From: Sclerodactyla briareus
Lineage: Eukaryota > Echinodermata > Holothuroidea > Dendrochirotida > Sclerodactylidae
Assembly (NCBI GenBank): GCA_026419785.1
Contig: JAODTK010005693.1
Coordinates: forward strand, 62,001 to 126,000
Direction: 5' to 3'
Length of the DNA: 64,000 bases
Under the pieces are notes generated by a model. It was not told the DNA's origin, searched no databases, and saw only the letters and a program-made list of their open reading frames with translations. Numbering within the stretch: the stretch's first letter is position 1; the number at the start of each line of letters is the position of its first letter. Below are positions 24,059 to 36,479 of this stretch, piece after piece. Both the position numbers and the translations under genes were made by a program.

Positions 24059-24560
24059 ACTACAATTACCTCTACTGACCAGCTGTACCTTCGAAGAGAT
24101 CTGGATCAAAGGTGGACAATCTCCAGTTTTGTGGAAATCCACAAACTTTCGAAAATTGCATAAAATATGCGAAAATTGGACAAATGTGGAATGACCTCTA
24201 GTGACCCCCGCGACTTCACTTTTTAAATGTCCGGGAACCATGTATCCACAATCACCAAGTTTCGTAAAAATCCGACAAATTTGGAAAATCGCATAAATTA
24301 GCAAATTAAGAACCACTTAAAGAGCATATTTCAGGCTGAAATTCTAATCATTTCAGCTACTTGTCATCAGGTCCTGACATCCAAACTATCATCACTGTAG
24401 CACTACCAGGTTCTTGCCGTAAATCTTTCTACGAAAACTTTCATCAACATAAATTACATAAATAAGCTATTACCAACCCAACTTAATTAGTGAATTTTCT
24501 GCCCAAAATCTAATTCGATCGTGTAGACCCACCCCGCTACTACCACAAAATATCATCATA
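24059..24560 (+). repeat. Divergent TGACCT-family / drug-like spacer repeat
   Basis: It contains ATGACCTCTAGTGACCCC, GGGAACCATGT and CACCAAGTTTCGTAAAAATCC, phrases in the style of the TGACCT-rich repeats at 1377 and 36480, plus internal duplication of a CGAAAATTGCATAAA-type word. It is non-coding and too diverged for a base-by-base alignment by eye. Confidence 0.4.
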
Positions 24561-24929
24561 ACAGGCCTCACGGTTTGTGAGATATTCTGCTAACGAGAGT
24601 GTGACATACACACACCCCACATGCACACACCACTCACGCCATATTGACCACTAGTCTCTTCCTGAATTTCATTCAGGCGAGACACAAAATGACCAAATTG
24701 TCTGCTGACTGACTCAATTCCTTTCAATAAAATGCCCGAAAAATGCACAATCCATTTTTCCCAATGACATTGCTTTTCAAGCAAAGTTTCAATCCGCGGC
24801 GCCTCCAAACCCGAATTGGAAGGGTCCTCGCTAGAATATCTTCTAATGGCTATGGCATGGAATGGCTATGTAGGAATTGAGACACGATGGAAGATATGTA
24901 GGATTAACTCTATCAGTTTCCGGAATTTA

Positions 24930-25860
24930 CTGTCAATTATGCATTGCATACTTCCATAAACCGCGGGCATGCCGCTCCCTGCAATCTGGAGGGGGGGGAG
25001 GGGGGGGCGGGGGTCTGTTATACTATTCTTCTGAGAACGGTACGCGTTTCAACTGATGGTGGCGCGAATGGAATGAATGAACGTAGATCAGTACCTTCAA
25101 AACTGTTTTCCTTGAGATATACATTTCATAAATGTATTATCAATTTTGGGGATGCTGCTTAATGCCATAAGACATGGGAAGTGAACCGGTTTTTCCGGCA
25201 TCTTGTCGTTCGTAAGGCTCAACATTTCCTTGTACCTATACGAGACCACTGATTCTGGCCCAAATTGTAGGAATAAACAATCAATTATTCCTTCAAGAAC
25301 GTTTCTTGTACTAGACAGATTTCTGAGAATTATTGCCAATTTTTAGAGACGTTGTTCACTGCCATACAGCGCGGGACTTGTCCCTTTTCCTGCAATCTGA
25401 GGGGTCTGTAAAATCAAAATTTCCCGTTTTACCCTACGTGTCCACTGATGGTGTGCGGCTGGGCCCAATGGTAAGGAATACACATCGATCAGTTCCTTCA
25501 GAACGTTTGCTAGAAATATGATTCTGAAATTTATTGTCATTTTTGGAGGGCGTTGCTCACTGCTTCCATACGGTCCGGGAATGCCGTTACCTCTCAATCT
25601 GGAGGGTCTGTAAAACAAACAATTTTCTTCTTGTACCCTACGCGCACAACCGACGGTGCCCCGAATTGTACGGAATAAAGATTGATCAGTTCCTTCAAGA
25701 ATGTTTCTAGAAATAACAAAATTGGGGATTTATTGACATTATTATGGTTTGTTCGTACTGCCATATGACCCCAGAAGTGCCGTTTCCCTGCAATCTGGGG
25801 GGTCCTGTAAAACGAAAATTTCCTTTCACGCTACGCCAACCTGTGGCGCTCCGGTTAGAT
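24930..25860 (+). repeat. Tandem array, unit about 205 bases, ~4.5 units
   Basis: The landmark TGCAATCTGGAGGG or a close variant occurs near 24979, 25391, 25594 and 25789; the one expected near 25190 is diverged. Spacing is about 203, 195 and twice 206. Each unit also carries an AACCGACGGTGCC-type core, a GGAATAAA..GAT.AGTTCCTTC block, an AACGTTT.TAGAAAT block, and CACTGCCATA. The last unit ends in the hairpin-core motif seen in several short elements. Confidence 0.75.
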
Positions 25861-26419
25861 TGTGCTACCTCATATGTCCATCCAATATTTAACCAGATCG
25901 CCGCCCCTGATCATTACCACTGAAGACAGTGAAGTAATTATTATCAATGATTGATAAGAAAAGCAGGACATTTTCAGCTCATTGATCTAGCATAAAAAAA
26001 AATTTGCATCTTCGAACAGCCAGAATTTTCACGATGGACACTCCCTTCCCTTTAACCCTCATCTGAACGGCGGTCCCATACTGGGGACCCTGAGTTAACT
26101 TTTCCCCTTACACGAAAACCTGGCCTACTACGGGCCCGCGTTTCCCTTTTATTTTGGTTTTGCTCATGGGTCGCCCTTGGCTCGTGCTCGCTAATTAACA
26201 GATTAGGTACCGTTACCGCAGGTACATCAGGGTTTACTGTCTAATGAATCACCGCCGATTCGCTATGAAAGACTAAGAAAAAATATATTAAAAAATTGCA
26301 AACAAAAAATCTGAAAAATAAAATGACGAAAATGTAGGTTTTTGGGTTGGGCTATGGGGTGAGGTGTCTTTTTTCAGGAGAGCTCAGCACCACCAGTTAT
26401 GACATGTTCGCAGGAGCCT

Positions 26420-26640
26420 TATTGGTAATGAAAAAAACGTGCATTGTAATTGATTTTTACAATTGAAATGCTTTTTCTACAATCCATTTTAATTGAATTG
26501 CATTACGTTTGTATTGAATATACATGAAATTGCAATTTTTACAGTTTAATAAATACTGTATTTCCGTTTACAACTCCGTGGTAAATTTTACAATATTTAC
26601 TTGTATTATAGCTGACAACGGTTTTGTTGAAAATTTACAG
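26420..26640. repeat. AT-rich fold-back repeat
   Basis: Runs of TTGTAATTGATTTTTACAATTG and related words occur in both orientations, resembling 22040-22240. No coding content. Confidence 0.4.
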
Positions 26641-26875
26641 AATTTTTTTTTAGCGCCAGTATCATAAACAATAGATGAGGGCGCGAAAAGACAGTATATC
26701 CCCCGGCGATTATTCCGTGAGGCATCGTCTAGTTGAAAAGAAATATTTCAAACAGTATTCAACACTAACCTGACTGAGGCTGTTTGAGTGATGGAAAGTT
26801 ATCTCAATCCGTTTTTGACCGCCAATTCATCACATTCTGTGAGTTCTCGCGCGCTATATACGCGAATGTGGTTAT

Positions 26876-26883
26876 ATATCTAG

Positions 26884-26914
<31 letters not shown>

Positions 26915-26925
26915 ATATATATATT
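26876..26925. repeat. TA microsatellite
   Basis: About 50 bases of alternating TA with minor interruptions, immediately before a GCGGGTCCCATTGCC string. Confidence 0.9.
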
Positions 26926-27179
26926 GCGGGTCCCATTGCCGCTTTACGCGGCGTCTGACCTGGCTCAGGGAGAAGTATATCTCGGATGCCTAATGTGTAA
27001 ATCCAGTAGACATGGACCTATACCAGTTCTTGTTTTACGAAACGAATTCGGCGGAAGGTGGGATCTTCGAAATAACGCCAGAGGGAATCAACTGACCTAG
27101 CACCAAATCGCATCTTCGGCCAGGTGGAAATGCAAAATTTATTTCCCAAAATAAAATGAGCGTGATAGTGTGCTATATT

Positions 27180-27320
27180 GCGCCGAATAACATCTAAGCC
27201 TCCGGGAAATGAAAAACGTTGGACGCCCCCACAGCCCACCATCAATTTCCACCCCCATAAATCACCAAGCCCACCCCCCCCCTCCAATGCATAATTCCTC
27301 CTGCTACGCCATTGGTGTGA
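27180..27320 (-). mobile_element. G/C-run MITE-like fragment
   Basis: Read on the minus strand from 27317 it begins ACACCAATGGCGTAGCAGG and leads through GAATTATGCATTGG into a G-run (27273-27281 on the plus strand as C). This is the same design as the CAGTGGCG... ends at 52081 and 56496. Confidence 0.45.
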
Positions 27321-30009
27321 TCCCACTCTTCAAAAATCCTGGCATCAGCCCAGGAGCAGACTGCGGGCCTTCGTACCATTGTTTCGCCAATGGGCCACGA
27401 GGCTTCAATCCATTTCGAACGTGGGGGGCGAGGCGGACTGCGATGCCCTAACGATGCGAAGCGCGCAGCATTGGTTGGCGTGATCGTACCGAGAAAATTC
27501 TGGCTTGTTATATCTCCCAAATCGCCGGTAATGGCATTTGCCGTGCCTAATTGCAACATCTAAGTGTGCAATTTTAATGAAAGAAAACTGTTGAAGAATT
27601 GCCACCATTCACGACCTCTTTATATGCTTGTAGAAATAATGTCAGCAATTGACTACAAACCAAATAATCAACAACCCACTGCAGTTTCACAATCTGGGTC
27701 TCCTTGAGATTGCAGGAAACCGGTACACGAAAGTTGAAATCACATCGGCTCCTAGATTCTTTTTCAGTGGGCGGCGCGGGTGGGGGTGGCAATAGGTTTA
27801 TATGGTCCCTTTCTTGACCTATTTTAACGAAGATGATGCATGTGGCCGGCCAAGGTATTTATTATAGGCTCAGTGTATATGAACGTGGGCTTGTCATACT
27901 ATTCAATTAGAGATTACCCAAATCTCAAAAAGGTTGCCAAAATTTCATTGAAGTTCATGTAGGCCTGTAAGAGTGAACATTCAGTTCGCTCACCTGCGCG
28001 TATTTCTTCATTTCCCCGCCCGAATTATGTTCACCTGCACTACTACTCAGAGTTCTCAGTCGATTCTCAACCTCTATTAGTCCCTAATGCACTGAACCCG
28101 ATGCCTGTATGATGGTTTACCCTAACGTGGTTTTCTATGCCACCTGACTTTACATCTGATTATATTGGACAGGAACGTGTGACCCGATCTCAGAAAATAT
28201 TTACCCTTTCGGATAAGATCACTTCCAAGGTTTTGCTGAAAGTTACAGAATAGCGGCTAGTATATACGGTGCATCAGTTAGGGCGAAAATGTAAAGTCCG
28301 TGTAATGCCAAAACTAGACAAGAAACTCGTTAGGGTCAAACAGACCGTCACACGATTTATAAAGTCTTCATACAATCATGGGCGTCCGCGCCGTCGACAG
28401 AAAATGGACTTCAAATAGAGCAAGCGTGTTAATGTTACTTCCGAATAAATGACGCTTTCCGTCGATATGGCAGGCGGATTTGATGAAGGATCAGAAGGAA
28501 TTTGTTTGAGAGGGGGGGGGTAGTAGAAACCTAGGGCGTAGGAACGTAATTTTGGGTTGGGGAGCTCCCCCCCCCCCTTTAAAATTTTCCGGTGGCCATA
28601 ATGCCTAATATGGTGGCAATATAGCACTCCAACACTCACTCTTCATTCCAGAATAATTTCGCATCTCCACATGTCCTTATACATAAGGCGAATTGCCTGC
28701 TCTGACTCTGTGCTTACCCTCCAAATCGAATCGAGGCCAGTAAGATTTAGTAAGTCTAAATCTCACACCGCCGAATCCCCCTCCTCCCACATTAGTAAAT
28801 GTTTGCATTTTCAGATACATTATGACCTCACTCACGTGTTCAGAAAGTATTCTGCATTTTCACACGTCTTTAGAGGCGACTTGCTACTCAGTATATCTCT
28901 TATTTTTTTCTGCCAATGTACTGACTCCATGTCATAGTGCTCTTCTTTGGGAGTTTGCCTGTGATTCTATCTCAACAGCGACTGCCAACCTAGGCACACG
29001 GGACCATTTCTATTTAGGGACCGACAAAACTTGCCCGGAAGACTGTTAACCGCCGCGGAAAATGTTTGCAAATGTTTTTCGGGCATTTATCCTAAATTTG
29101 ACCAGTCGCAGATTTGCATTGTACACAGCCTTTAAGCAATTTTGTTCTCTGAATCTTGTGATTTTTTGTCGGCAAAATGCAGTAACGTGTCCATCGTTGT
29201 AACTGTCTGAAATCTCACTTTTCAGGGACTGTCAAGATCCTCCAGTCATCCATACGTAGATGACCAAGTCTAGATTTTTTTTTCACGTCCCGTTCCTTCC
29301 GACGTAATCTTCGGAAAAGATCCGTCCCAAAAACAGAAAGTTTTCCATTGAGTTCACAGATGACGGAAAACCGGTAACGTAATACCCTCAGGATATTGCG
29401 GGTGCGAAGCGCGCCAAAACATTTGCACAATTTTGTTACTTTACTTTTTTTTAAAAATGCCCTCGTCTCATTTTTACTGAGTTTCCCCCTTGAGTGGCGT
29501 ATACAGCCTACGAGTTCCTCGATGAGATGAATTGTCGAAATTATCGTTTGTCTGAGGCTGTGTTACGATCGTTAGCGATGGGAGCTAGCATAACACGCGG
29601 GTGTATATGGCACTTCGCGGGCGTAGCCCACGTTAGGCTTCGTGGGGGGGGGGGGGGGGGGGTGATAACTTGGTACGATGTACGTAGTTTGTCAGCTGTT
29701 TAGCTTGTTGCAATTGCAATATAGCCGTTTGTGATTCACTTCGTATTTTTTGGCATGTTTGTTCTATACATATCGTATTATCGTATCCATGCATTGTTTG
29801 TGTTATGCATTTCTGTACGTTTCGTACTCATGCTTTTTTTGCTCAGTTTAAAACGATTTCCGGTCCGATAAATAGAATTGGTATAGATCGAATGAACATC
29901 TCTCGTGTTTTGAGTGGTGTTTGAGCAATTTGAATCTGAAATTGAGAAATTGTTGGAAATTGCGTAGTGGTCAGGTTTGTTTCCCTTCAACGTATTTTCC
30001 AGAGATGGA
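27321..30009. other. No gene recognised; scattered G/C runs
   Basis: No exon or domain was recognised. A G-run at 28513-28521 and a C-run at 28569-28577 flank about 50 bases, and a 20-base G-run occurs at 29643-29662. These look like remains of short elements. Confidence 0.4.
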
Positions 30010-33000
30010 CCTGTTACGACTGCAAGCGTTTCCGGCTGTTCATCACCGGATAGGATCTGCACGCGAGTGCCCAGTGCCGGAGTTAGCCTGTGGACCTCTG
30101 CCTGATTTGGCGAGTTGCGGACACCACCGGTACTTGGTGGCTACGTTGGCAAAGAGGCAAGGCAGTCGACCAGCGCCGGCGGAAGGAGCGCGCGGCGCAT
30201 CTGGCCCTGGTAAGAAGGTGGCGGAAAGGGCCGCTCTGGGAGCCGGCCGAACCCGGTGATTGGAGCCCAGAATTACGCTCCAAGGGTACGGGGATGTGGA
30301 TCCCGTTGTCTTACCCTGTTTCCGTTCCGGCCGCCTATTGGCCGGGGATAGAGATTTTGGTAAGAAGGCAGGGCCGGCTCTAGGAGCCGGCCGAACCCGA
30401 TGATTGGAGCCCGATTACGGCGCAGTGGGTTCCAGGGATTCATCCCATTCTCTTTACCCCTGTTCCGACCGCCGTGGGCCGGGAAGAGATGTTGGGTAGG
30501 AATGCTGGCCTCCGCGTCCGGGTCCGTTCCCCTACGGCCGGAACCGAGGATCAGCGCTCCCAGGAGACCAGCGCTCCCAGGAGAGGCGGTTGAAGGCCGA
30601 TTCTGCCTGCCCCCCCCCCGGCAGGGGGACAGATGGGTTCCCGGGAAGATGGTCCGGGTGACGGCCAGTCGGCCGCCAGGTCCGCCCGGAAGGGCAGAAC
30701 CCGGAAGGGGAAGTTGAATATTGAGCGCCAAACACGGCCGGCGGGAGCCGGGCCTGGCGCAGAACCAAGGCGAGAGGGATTAGGCAGACCCGAGCTTGTC
30801 CTGCCGAGCCGAGCTCAGAGCCGAGCCGGACCCGAGCCGTGTGTCAGGACCGAGCCGGGCTCGGGGTCTCGCCAAGCCGGGGGGGGGCTACCCGGGGGGC
30901 CGTCACCGGAGCCGTAGGGACGGTAGTTGAGGCTTTGCCGGTTGGGGTCGGAGCGGTCAGGTACGCAGCGAGAAGCGCCGCAGTGCGGGGGGCATCCGGA
31001 CAGTGAGGCTGGCAGCGGTGGTGGCCGAGGATCCCCGCGGGGGAGTCACCCTCGAGAGCCGTCAGGCGGCTGACGCCGAGAGCCAGGATTCGTTTGGGTC
31101 CTCGGTCTCGGGTCGTCAGCGAGATTGGGGGTTGTGAACTCTGCCAAAGGGGGGGAGCAAAAGGGGCCGGCGAGGACTTGATCGGCTGGTTGCTCCACAG
31201 TCAGGAGAGAGTGAGGGGCAAGGGACGCGTCGGCGTCGGCGTTCTCCTTCTCCCTCTTCTAGTGCAAACTCCGAGTCACCTCCTCTGAGAAGGCAGACAC
31301 GGGAGTCGAGCTGGGGTCTCCAGACCTCGGAAGCGCCTGCGGACGCTCACAGGCCTGGCGGCGGAATTCCTATCCGAGCTACGTTTTCCACGGCCAGAGG
31401 TTGGATGCGGTTGCTGGGCATGATGGCCAGCCTGGTCGACCTGTTTTACTTGGGTCGGCTGCGAATGCGCCCGCTGCAGCTGTACCTGCGGGCGCGCTAC
31501 AGCCAGTCCAGGGACCAGAGCTCCCTGTTGATCGCAGGTCCACAGGAACTCAGATACTTCCTATCATGGTGGACCGAGCCGTGTAATGTGGCGAGAGGGC
31601 GGCCTTTCGCAATCTCCAAGCCGAGGGCGACCGTCTTTACCGATGCGTCGCGTACGGGTTGGGGGCGACACTGAGCGACCAGATAGCGTCGGCAGCGGTC
31701 CCAGACAGAAACGGTCGTGGCACATCAACCTCCTCGAGACAGAGGCGGCGATTCGCACCATTCCCCAGTGGCGGCTACAGTTGGTGAATCATGCGGTGAC
31801 AGTTCGCTCCGACAGTACCGCCACGGTCACCTATATCAATCGGGGTGAGGGGGACACGAAGTCCATGTCGCTGACAGACAGGAGCGGTGGGGTTGATCTT
31901 CTCCTGTGTGACGACCTCGGAATCTCTCTCCGAGCGTCCCACCTGTCAGGGGTGACAACGTGCCAGCAGACGCTCTGTCCAGATTGGACAACAACGAGGT
32001 GGACACTAGCAGGGAAGCGGCGCGGACCAGCTCTTCCAGATTTTCGGGAGACCGTCGATAAACCTGTTCGCGACGGCGGACAATGCACGCCTGCCGACCT
32101 TCTGCTCACGGAGGTTCACCCGTAGACGTGGAAGGTAGACGTGTGCATTCCCGTTGTAGGGCCTTCACGTACGCCTTTCGCCTTGGAGCCAGATCAGTCG
32201 GGTTTTGTCCCTGCTCAGGGACTCGAACACCGACATGCTGTTGGTCGCTCTGTGTTGGCCGATGAAGCCTTGGTTCCAGGTGCTTTCTCGAGCGTGTTGT
32301 GATCGACCTTCCGCTCGATCCCGGCCCATCAGTCGATCCTCCTCCAGAAGGGCGGGCAAGTCTGGTATCACGGCGGCGACAGTCTGACTTCCTTTCTGCT
32401 TGGAAGTTATCAGGCGCAATCTGCGGGCAGAGGGCGTTTCGGAGGCGGCTGCGAAGCTTGCAGCAGCGTCCACGGTTGCTACTTACGACCACAGGCTCCT
32501 TAAGTTCAGAGCCGGGGCCGGAGAGCACGATTTTGATCCCGTGGATGCGTTCTGTGAGTCAAGTCTGTACTTTCCTGACCTCCCTCTTCCACGAGGGCAA
32601 GTGCGTGTCGACCATCAGGGAATAACGTCGGCCATCGCGGCGGTCCACAACGGGTTTGCGGATGGATCTAACTGCGTTTATTAGGCATTTGTTGAGGGGA
32701 ATGTACCAGAGAATCTTGGCTCCCTTTTGGTCCCTGACCCATGTTCTGACAAGGTTAGCGGAGGCCCCATACGAGCCCCTCCATGCAACGACGCTGCCGC
32801 ACCTCACGCATAAGACTTTGTTTTTTGGTAGCGGCGGCCTCTGCCGCAGCGACGCAGCGGTTTGCATGCATTGACGACGAAGCCGGATCTCCGTTTCGAC
32901 AATGGCGGGGTTCGCTTGTTGTCGGACCCTCAGTTCCTGGCGAATAATCAATCGCCGTCGTTCGCGCCGGAGGAGATCTCCTCCCGCGATTATGTCGTGT

Positions 33001-33420
33001 CCTCAGTCCCGGAGGACAAACGATGGTGTCCGGTGCGGCCACTTAAGTGGTATTCAGAGCGAACGCGAATAGTGCGGCGACACGACCGCCTTTTCCTCCT
33101 GCCTCAGGCGCCGCACACTCCCCTCTTCGAGAGACATCCTTTCCCGGTGGATCAGAGAGCTCATCGAACCGCATGTCCCGGAGAATGAACGTCAGGGCGC
33201 ACGATGTACGGTTACAGGCCACATCGAGGGCGTGGTTTGCAGGCGTCCCTCTTCATGACATTTAACTAGAGGGCGGCCGCATGGAAGACGCCGACTTTGT
33301 TCGTCAGTCTGCTATTTGACGGACACGGCGGACGGTGCTTTCGGACCTTGGGCCAAACGAGGCCGTGATGACGGCCTCCCGCCTTCTGAAGGCCTGTTGC
33401 TACATCTGGTGCAATGTTGC
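30010..33420 (+). mobile_element. DIRS-like tyrosine-recombinase retroelement (fossil)
   Basis: A markedly GC-rich element. The secure part is 31380-33420. In order: an RT-connection/RNase H region near 31400-32010 (RLRMRPLQLYLRA, SWWTEPCN, FTDASRTGWG, HINLLETEA, VRSDSTATVTYINRG), and a tyrosine recombinase region near 32400-33390 (core-binding part with ATYDHRLLKF, then APYEPLHATTLPHLTHKTLF, then the C-terminal SAHDVR.QATS...WF.GVPL pattern spread around 33200-33260). The upstream GC-rich block 30010-31380 has arginine- and proline-rich frames and is probably the gag-like and leader part. The copy is broken in several places and cannot be active. DIRS elements integrate with a recombinase rather than an integrase and lack ordinary LTRs. 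Confidence 0.85.
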
Positions 33421-33513
33421 AATATGGGTAAGTTGAGTATGCGTAGTGGATTCCACAAAATGGTTAAAGTTTGTGAATCCGCGAGCTACGAATACTTACC
33501 CATATTGCAAGGT
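33415..33513. repeat. Long hairpin at DIRS 3' boundary
   Basis: TTGCAATATGGGTAAGT at 33416-33432 is the inverse of ACTTACCCATATTGCAA near 33496-33512. A second inner pair, GTAGTGGATTCCACAAA against TTTGTGAATCCGC...CTAC, extends the stem. The total span is about 97 bases with a small loop. It lies directly after the recombinase region, where DIRS elements carry their inverted terminal and internal complementary sequences. Confidence 0.7.
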
Positions 33514-34062
33514 CCCACCCATCCTTCCCACATCATCATCACAACCTTCATTGGGCCCATCCAGCGTAAATAGCGGGTGGGTCGCTCCGACTGGAAAATT
33601 CAGAAGGAGGATGGAGTGGCCAGAAAAATTTGGGCCTTTCAAATTTGCCAGGGTTATTAGATGGTGGTAAATCAGGTTGCAATGTTGCAATATTGGAAAG
33701 TAATTCTGATCTCGCGGTTCACAAGCCTTAGCCGTTTTTTTGTGGCTTCCTACGCTCCCTGTGTCGACGGGACGGTACGTATTTGGTGGAACTTGAAGGA
33801 AACTATATTCTTTAGAATTCGGACTTTGATTGGCCAAACATTTACATACGTCGTGCAATAAACGATGAATGTAAGCACACTGATCTGTAGGCTCTGCAGT
33901 TGCCCGGACGGCTAGATTGACGCACCTAGTTGATTCGGCGCATTGCAAATTGTTATGCTGGGGTTATCACACTCTATTTTTTTTCAATCCGAAATTTCGG
34001 TAATTTTTATTAGTTAATCAAGTTTGGAAACGTGAGTGAAAAGCTGTTCAGATGGAGTTGGC
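33514..34062. other. No gene recognised
   Basis: A phrase GGTTGCAATGTTGCAATATTGG near 33675 echoes the arm of the preceding hairpin, so the DIRS-related sequence may reach further right. The long minus-strand frame across 33496-33948 shows no known domain. Confidence 0.4.
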
Positions 34063-34207
34063 AGGGATGTAGTCGAGACCGGTCTCGTTCTCGAACTATT
34101 CTCGAATAACTGGTCTCGGTCTTGACTTTCGAGATCGAGACCGCCATACCTACATTGAGGACTCAAAAGTAAGTCTGGTCTCGGCTTCCGGTCTCGACAC
34201 ATCCCTG
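34063..34207. mobile_element. hAT-type MITE with 8-base target duplication
   Basis: The left end AGGGATGTAGTCGAGACCGG is the inverse of the right end CCGGTCTCGACACATCCCT, so the element has near-perfect terminal inverted repeats of about 19 bases. The eight bases before it (GAGTTGGC) and after it (GAGTAGGC) match at seven positions, as expected for the 8-base duplications made by hAT transposases. Inside, GGTCTCG words repeat in both orientations. It is about 145 bases and non-coding. Confidence 0.8.
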
Positions 34208-36479
34208 GAGTAGGCGTAACTAAAGGAAATCGTTCGAAGTTAATGCCATCAATCTAAAATCATATGTTTGTTATTTTGATTGAGTCAGTTATTGATTTCA
34301 GTTTTTGAAGTTTTTTGAAGAATACATATATCCTTCCAGAAACGGGTGACAAAACTCACGCTCCATACTTGGCATTGCAAACGAAGAAAACCACAACCGC
34401 GCGCGAAGCGCGCGGTAAAAAAAAAAGGCGGAAAGCGAAATTCTAAGCGGTCAGGTACAGTGAATTGGAAGTGACTTCTTCGGACTCATCGAAGGAAGTC
34501 AATTTAGCTTGGAAGTCCGAGTCCATGGGCCGGCTAATTGTGGGGAGTTCCATGCAATTTCAGCTACCGTAACATGTTGTGAGCGTGATTCAGGGCCTTG
34601 TAAATAGTTGAGCGATGGCCTACGCCTATTTCTAAATACCAAACTGAATGAAAGGTTGATTTCAGAAGTTGACAACGTGAATAAGCGCTCGGGGCAGAAA
34701 CATTTTCGTAAAAAAATTCTAAAAAGTCGAAACTAATTGCACACCCAGGCAATTTTTTGCACTAAATCGGGGCATTCGATGAAGAATTGAGCGTTTTAGG
34801 ACCTTAATTGGCCCATCATCTTGCTATTGCCTAAATGCTTCAATTCCCGCGCCTGAATGGAGATATCACAAAACCTCAGAGGCAATTGTCATGCGAGCTC
34901 ATGTCCCTCATACGCCAAAACCTGGGGGGACATTTGATATTGTGTTCCCCACCCATCGAAATGTGGGGGCGTGTCCCCCCGCCCCCCAGGATTGACGCCA
35001 TGCCAAGGGGTTTGACCGATTGGAAAAATTACAATAGGCCTTAAATTAAAAGTGTAGCCTTTGTGGTGTGGAATATTTGCACCTGAGCATATGAACAATT
35101 ACTGGGCCGGGCGGATGAACCTACGGATTCGTCGAATACAGTATAAGCGAAATAGCAGCTGGGTCAAAATTGGGGGACGAAATACACTAGCGTCCCTCTC
35201 AACCACATTATTGAGGGTGAGACCAACCTACCCGCCCCCCCCATGATAGCTGTCTCATTGTATGCACCGCATCGAGAGGCCTCCTCTTCCCGTCATGGAG
35301 CCTGAGTAGGTATTGCGCACAAATGTACATATCTCGACGAAGTCCTCGCGCCACGACGGGCTATCTATAAGCAACCTTATTAGCACATTTTCTATACCGA
35401 AACTGGAGATGTATGCCAGCACTTCGGGGCGCCTTGGTAGGTTACACAACAAACAAACAGTGAGGGGAATCCACGGAAATTAATCCGATTGAATCCAATG
35501 AAGTTCTGACAGAGAGGTGAGTGAGGTGAGGTTATCTCTGATCAGTCCACTCATGCGCGGAGCCAGATTTTTGAGGGGAAAATGAAAATAAGGAGAATGA
35601 AAATGGTATAGTCGTCATGGGGGATGGGGGGGGAAGGGTGAGGTGAAAAAGTTGGACTGCTTTTTTACGCTGGAGTCATGTTGACCCCTCCCTTTCAAAG
35701 ATCCTGTATCCGTCCCGGTACGATGGCAGAAAGGCATGGAATAAGGAAATGCAAAGTTGAATACCCGTATTGCCGTGGTCCCTGTCTATTGAAAATACAG
35801 CTGAGCAACTTCCTTCTACTCCCCATAAAGGAGACACAGTGAACATTTCCCGAGTTCTTAGTCAGAGCACATGCAACTCTCGCTGATTCAACATACCTGG
35901 AATTCCCTGCATCCTATGGACTAGTTAGTTAGCTGATGCTTTGGTGTGCATAACACTGTGGAACAAACGTGAATAGCGTGATCTCGATATGAAGTAAACT
36001 TGTTCAATATGGGAAAGGCAGGCTCTTACTTTTTAGATTATGATTAATACCGAATTTTATAGTGTAAGTTCGAAATATAATGAAACCGGCCACCCTGCCT
36101 CCCTCTCTCCGAACTCTCCATCTAAATACACCATTTTGGCACACGTTATATAGGGCAATGAAGAATAAAAATAGTAACTGATGCTTCATTTTGTTGCCAT
36201 CACTATCCACGGGTGATGATGTGTGAAAAATTCGATACTCTACAGTATCCAACTTATGGTCCACGCACTAGGGGTCAGTCAAACCCCTGTGGCCCTGGCT
36301 GAACTGTCACTGCATTTCCTCTGCCTCCTTTCTAATACCATGTTTTACTTTCAAAATATAAACTATAGATATATCTTTCAATAAACTTTATGAACTTTGC
36401 AAAGCTGTTCAAATTATATGTAACCGGAAAGCCCAAAGGCTTAGTGATTCCTCGACTGATACTGTGCATTCTAGACTCG
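34208..36479. other. No gene recognised; G/C-run short repeats
   Basis: A CG-rich palindrome GCGCGCGAAGCGCGCG is at 34395-34415, of the same kind as in the 40.5-46 kb satellite. Around 34920-35000 a stretch with GTGGGGGCGTGTCCCC and flanking G/C runs resembles a short hairpin element. No exon was supportable. Confidence 0.4.

Noticed and set aside
30090-30917. Arg/Pro/Gly-rich open frames as host genes
   Set aside because: All three frames on both strands are open because of high GC content, and the block adjoins the DIRS element.
33496-33948. 150-residue minus-strand frame
   Set aside because: It overlaps the DIRS boundary hairpin and shows no domain or splice support.
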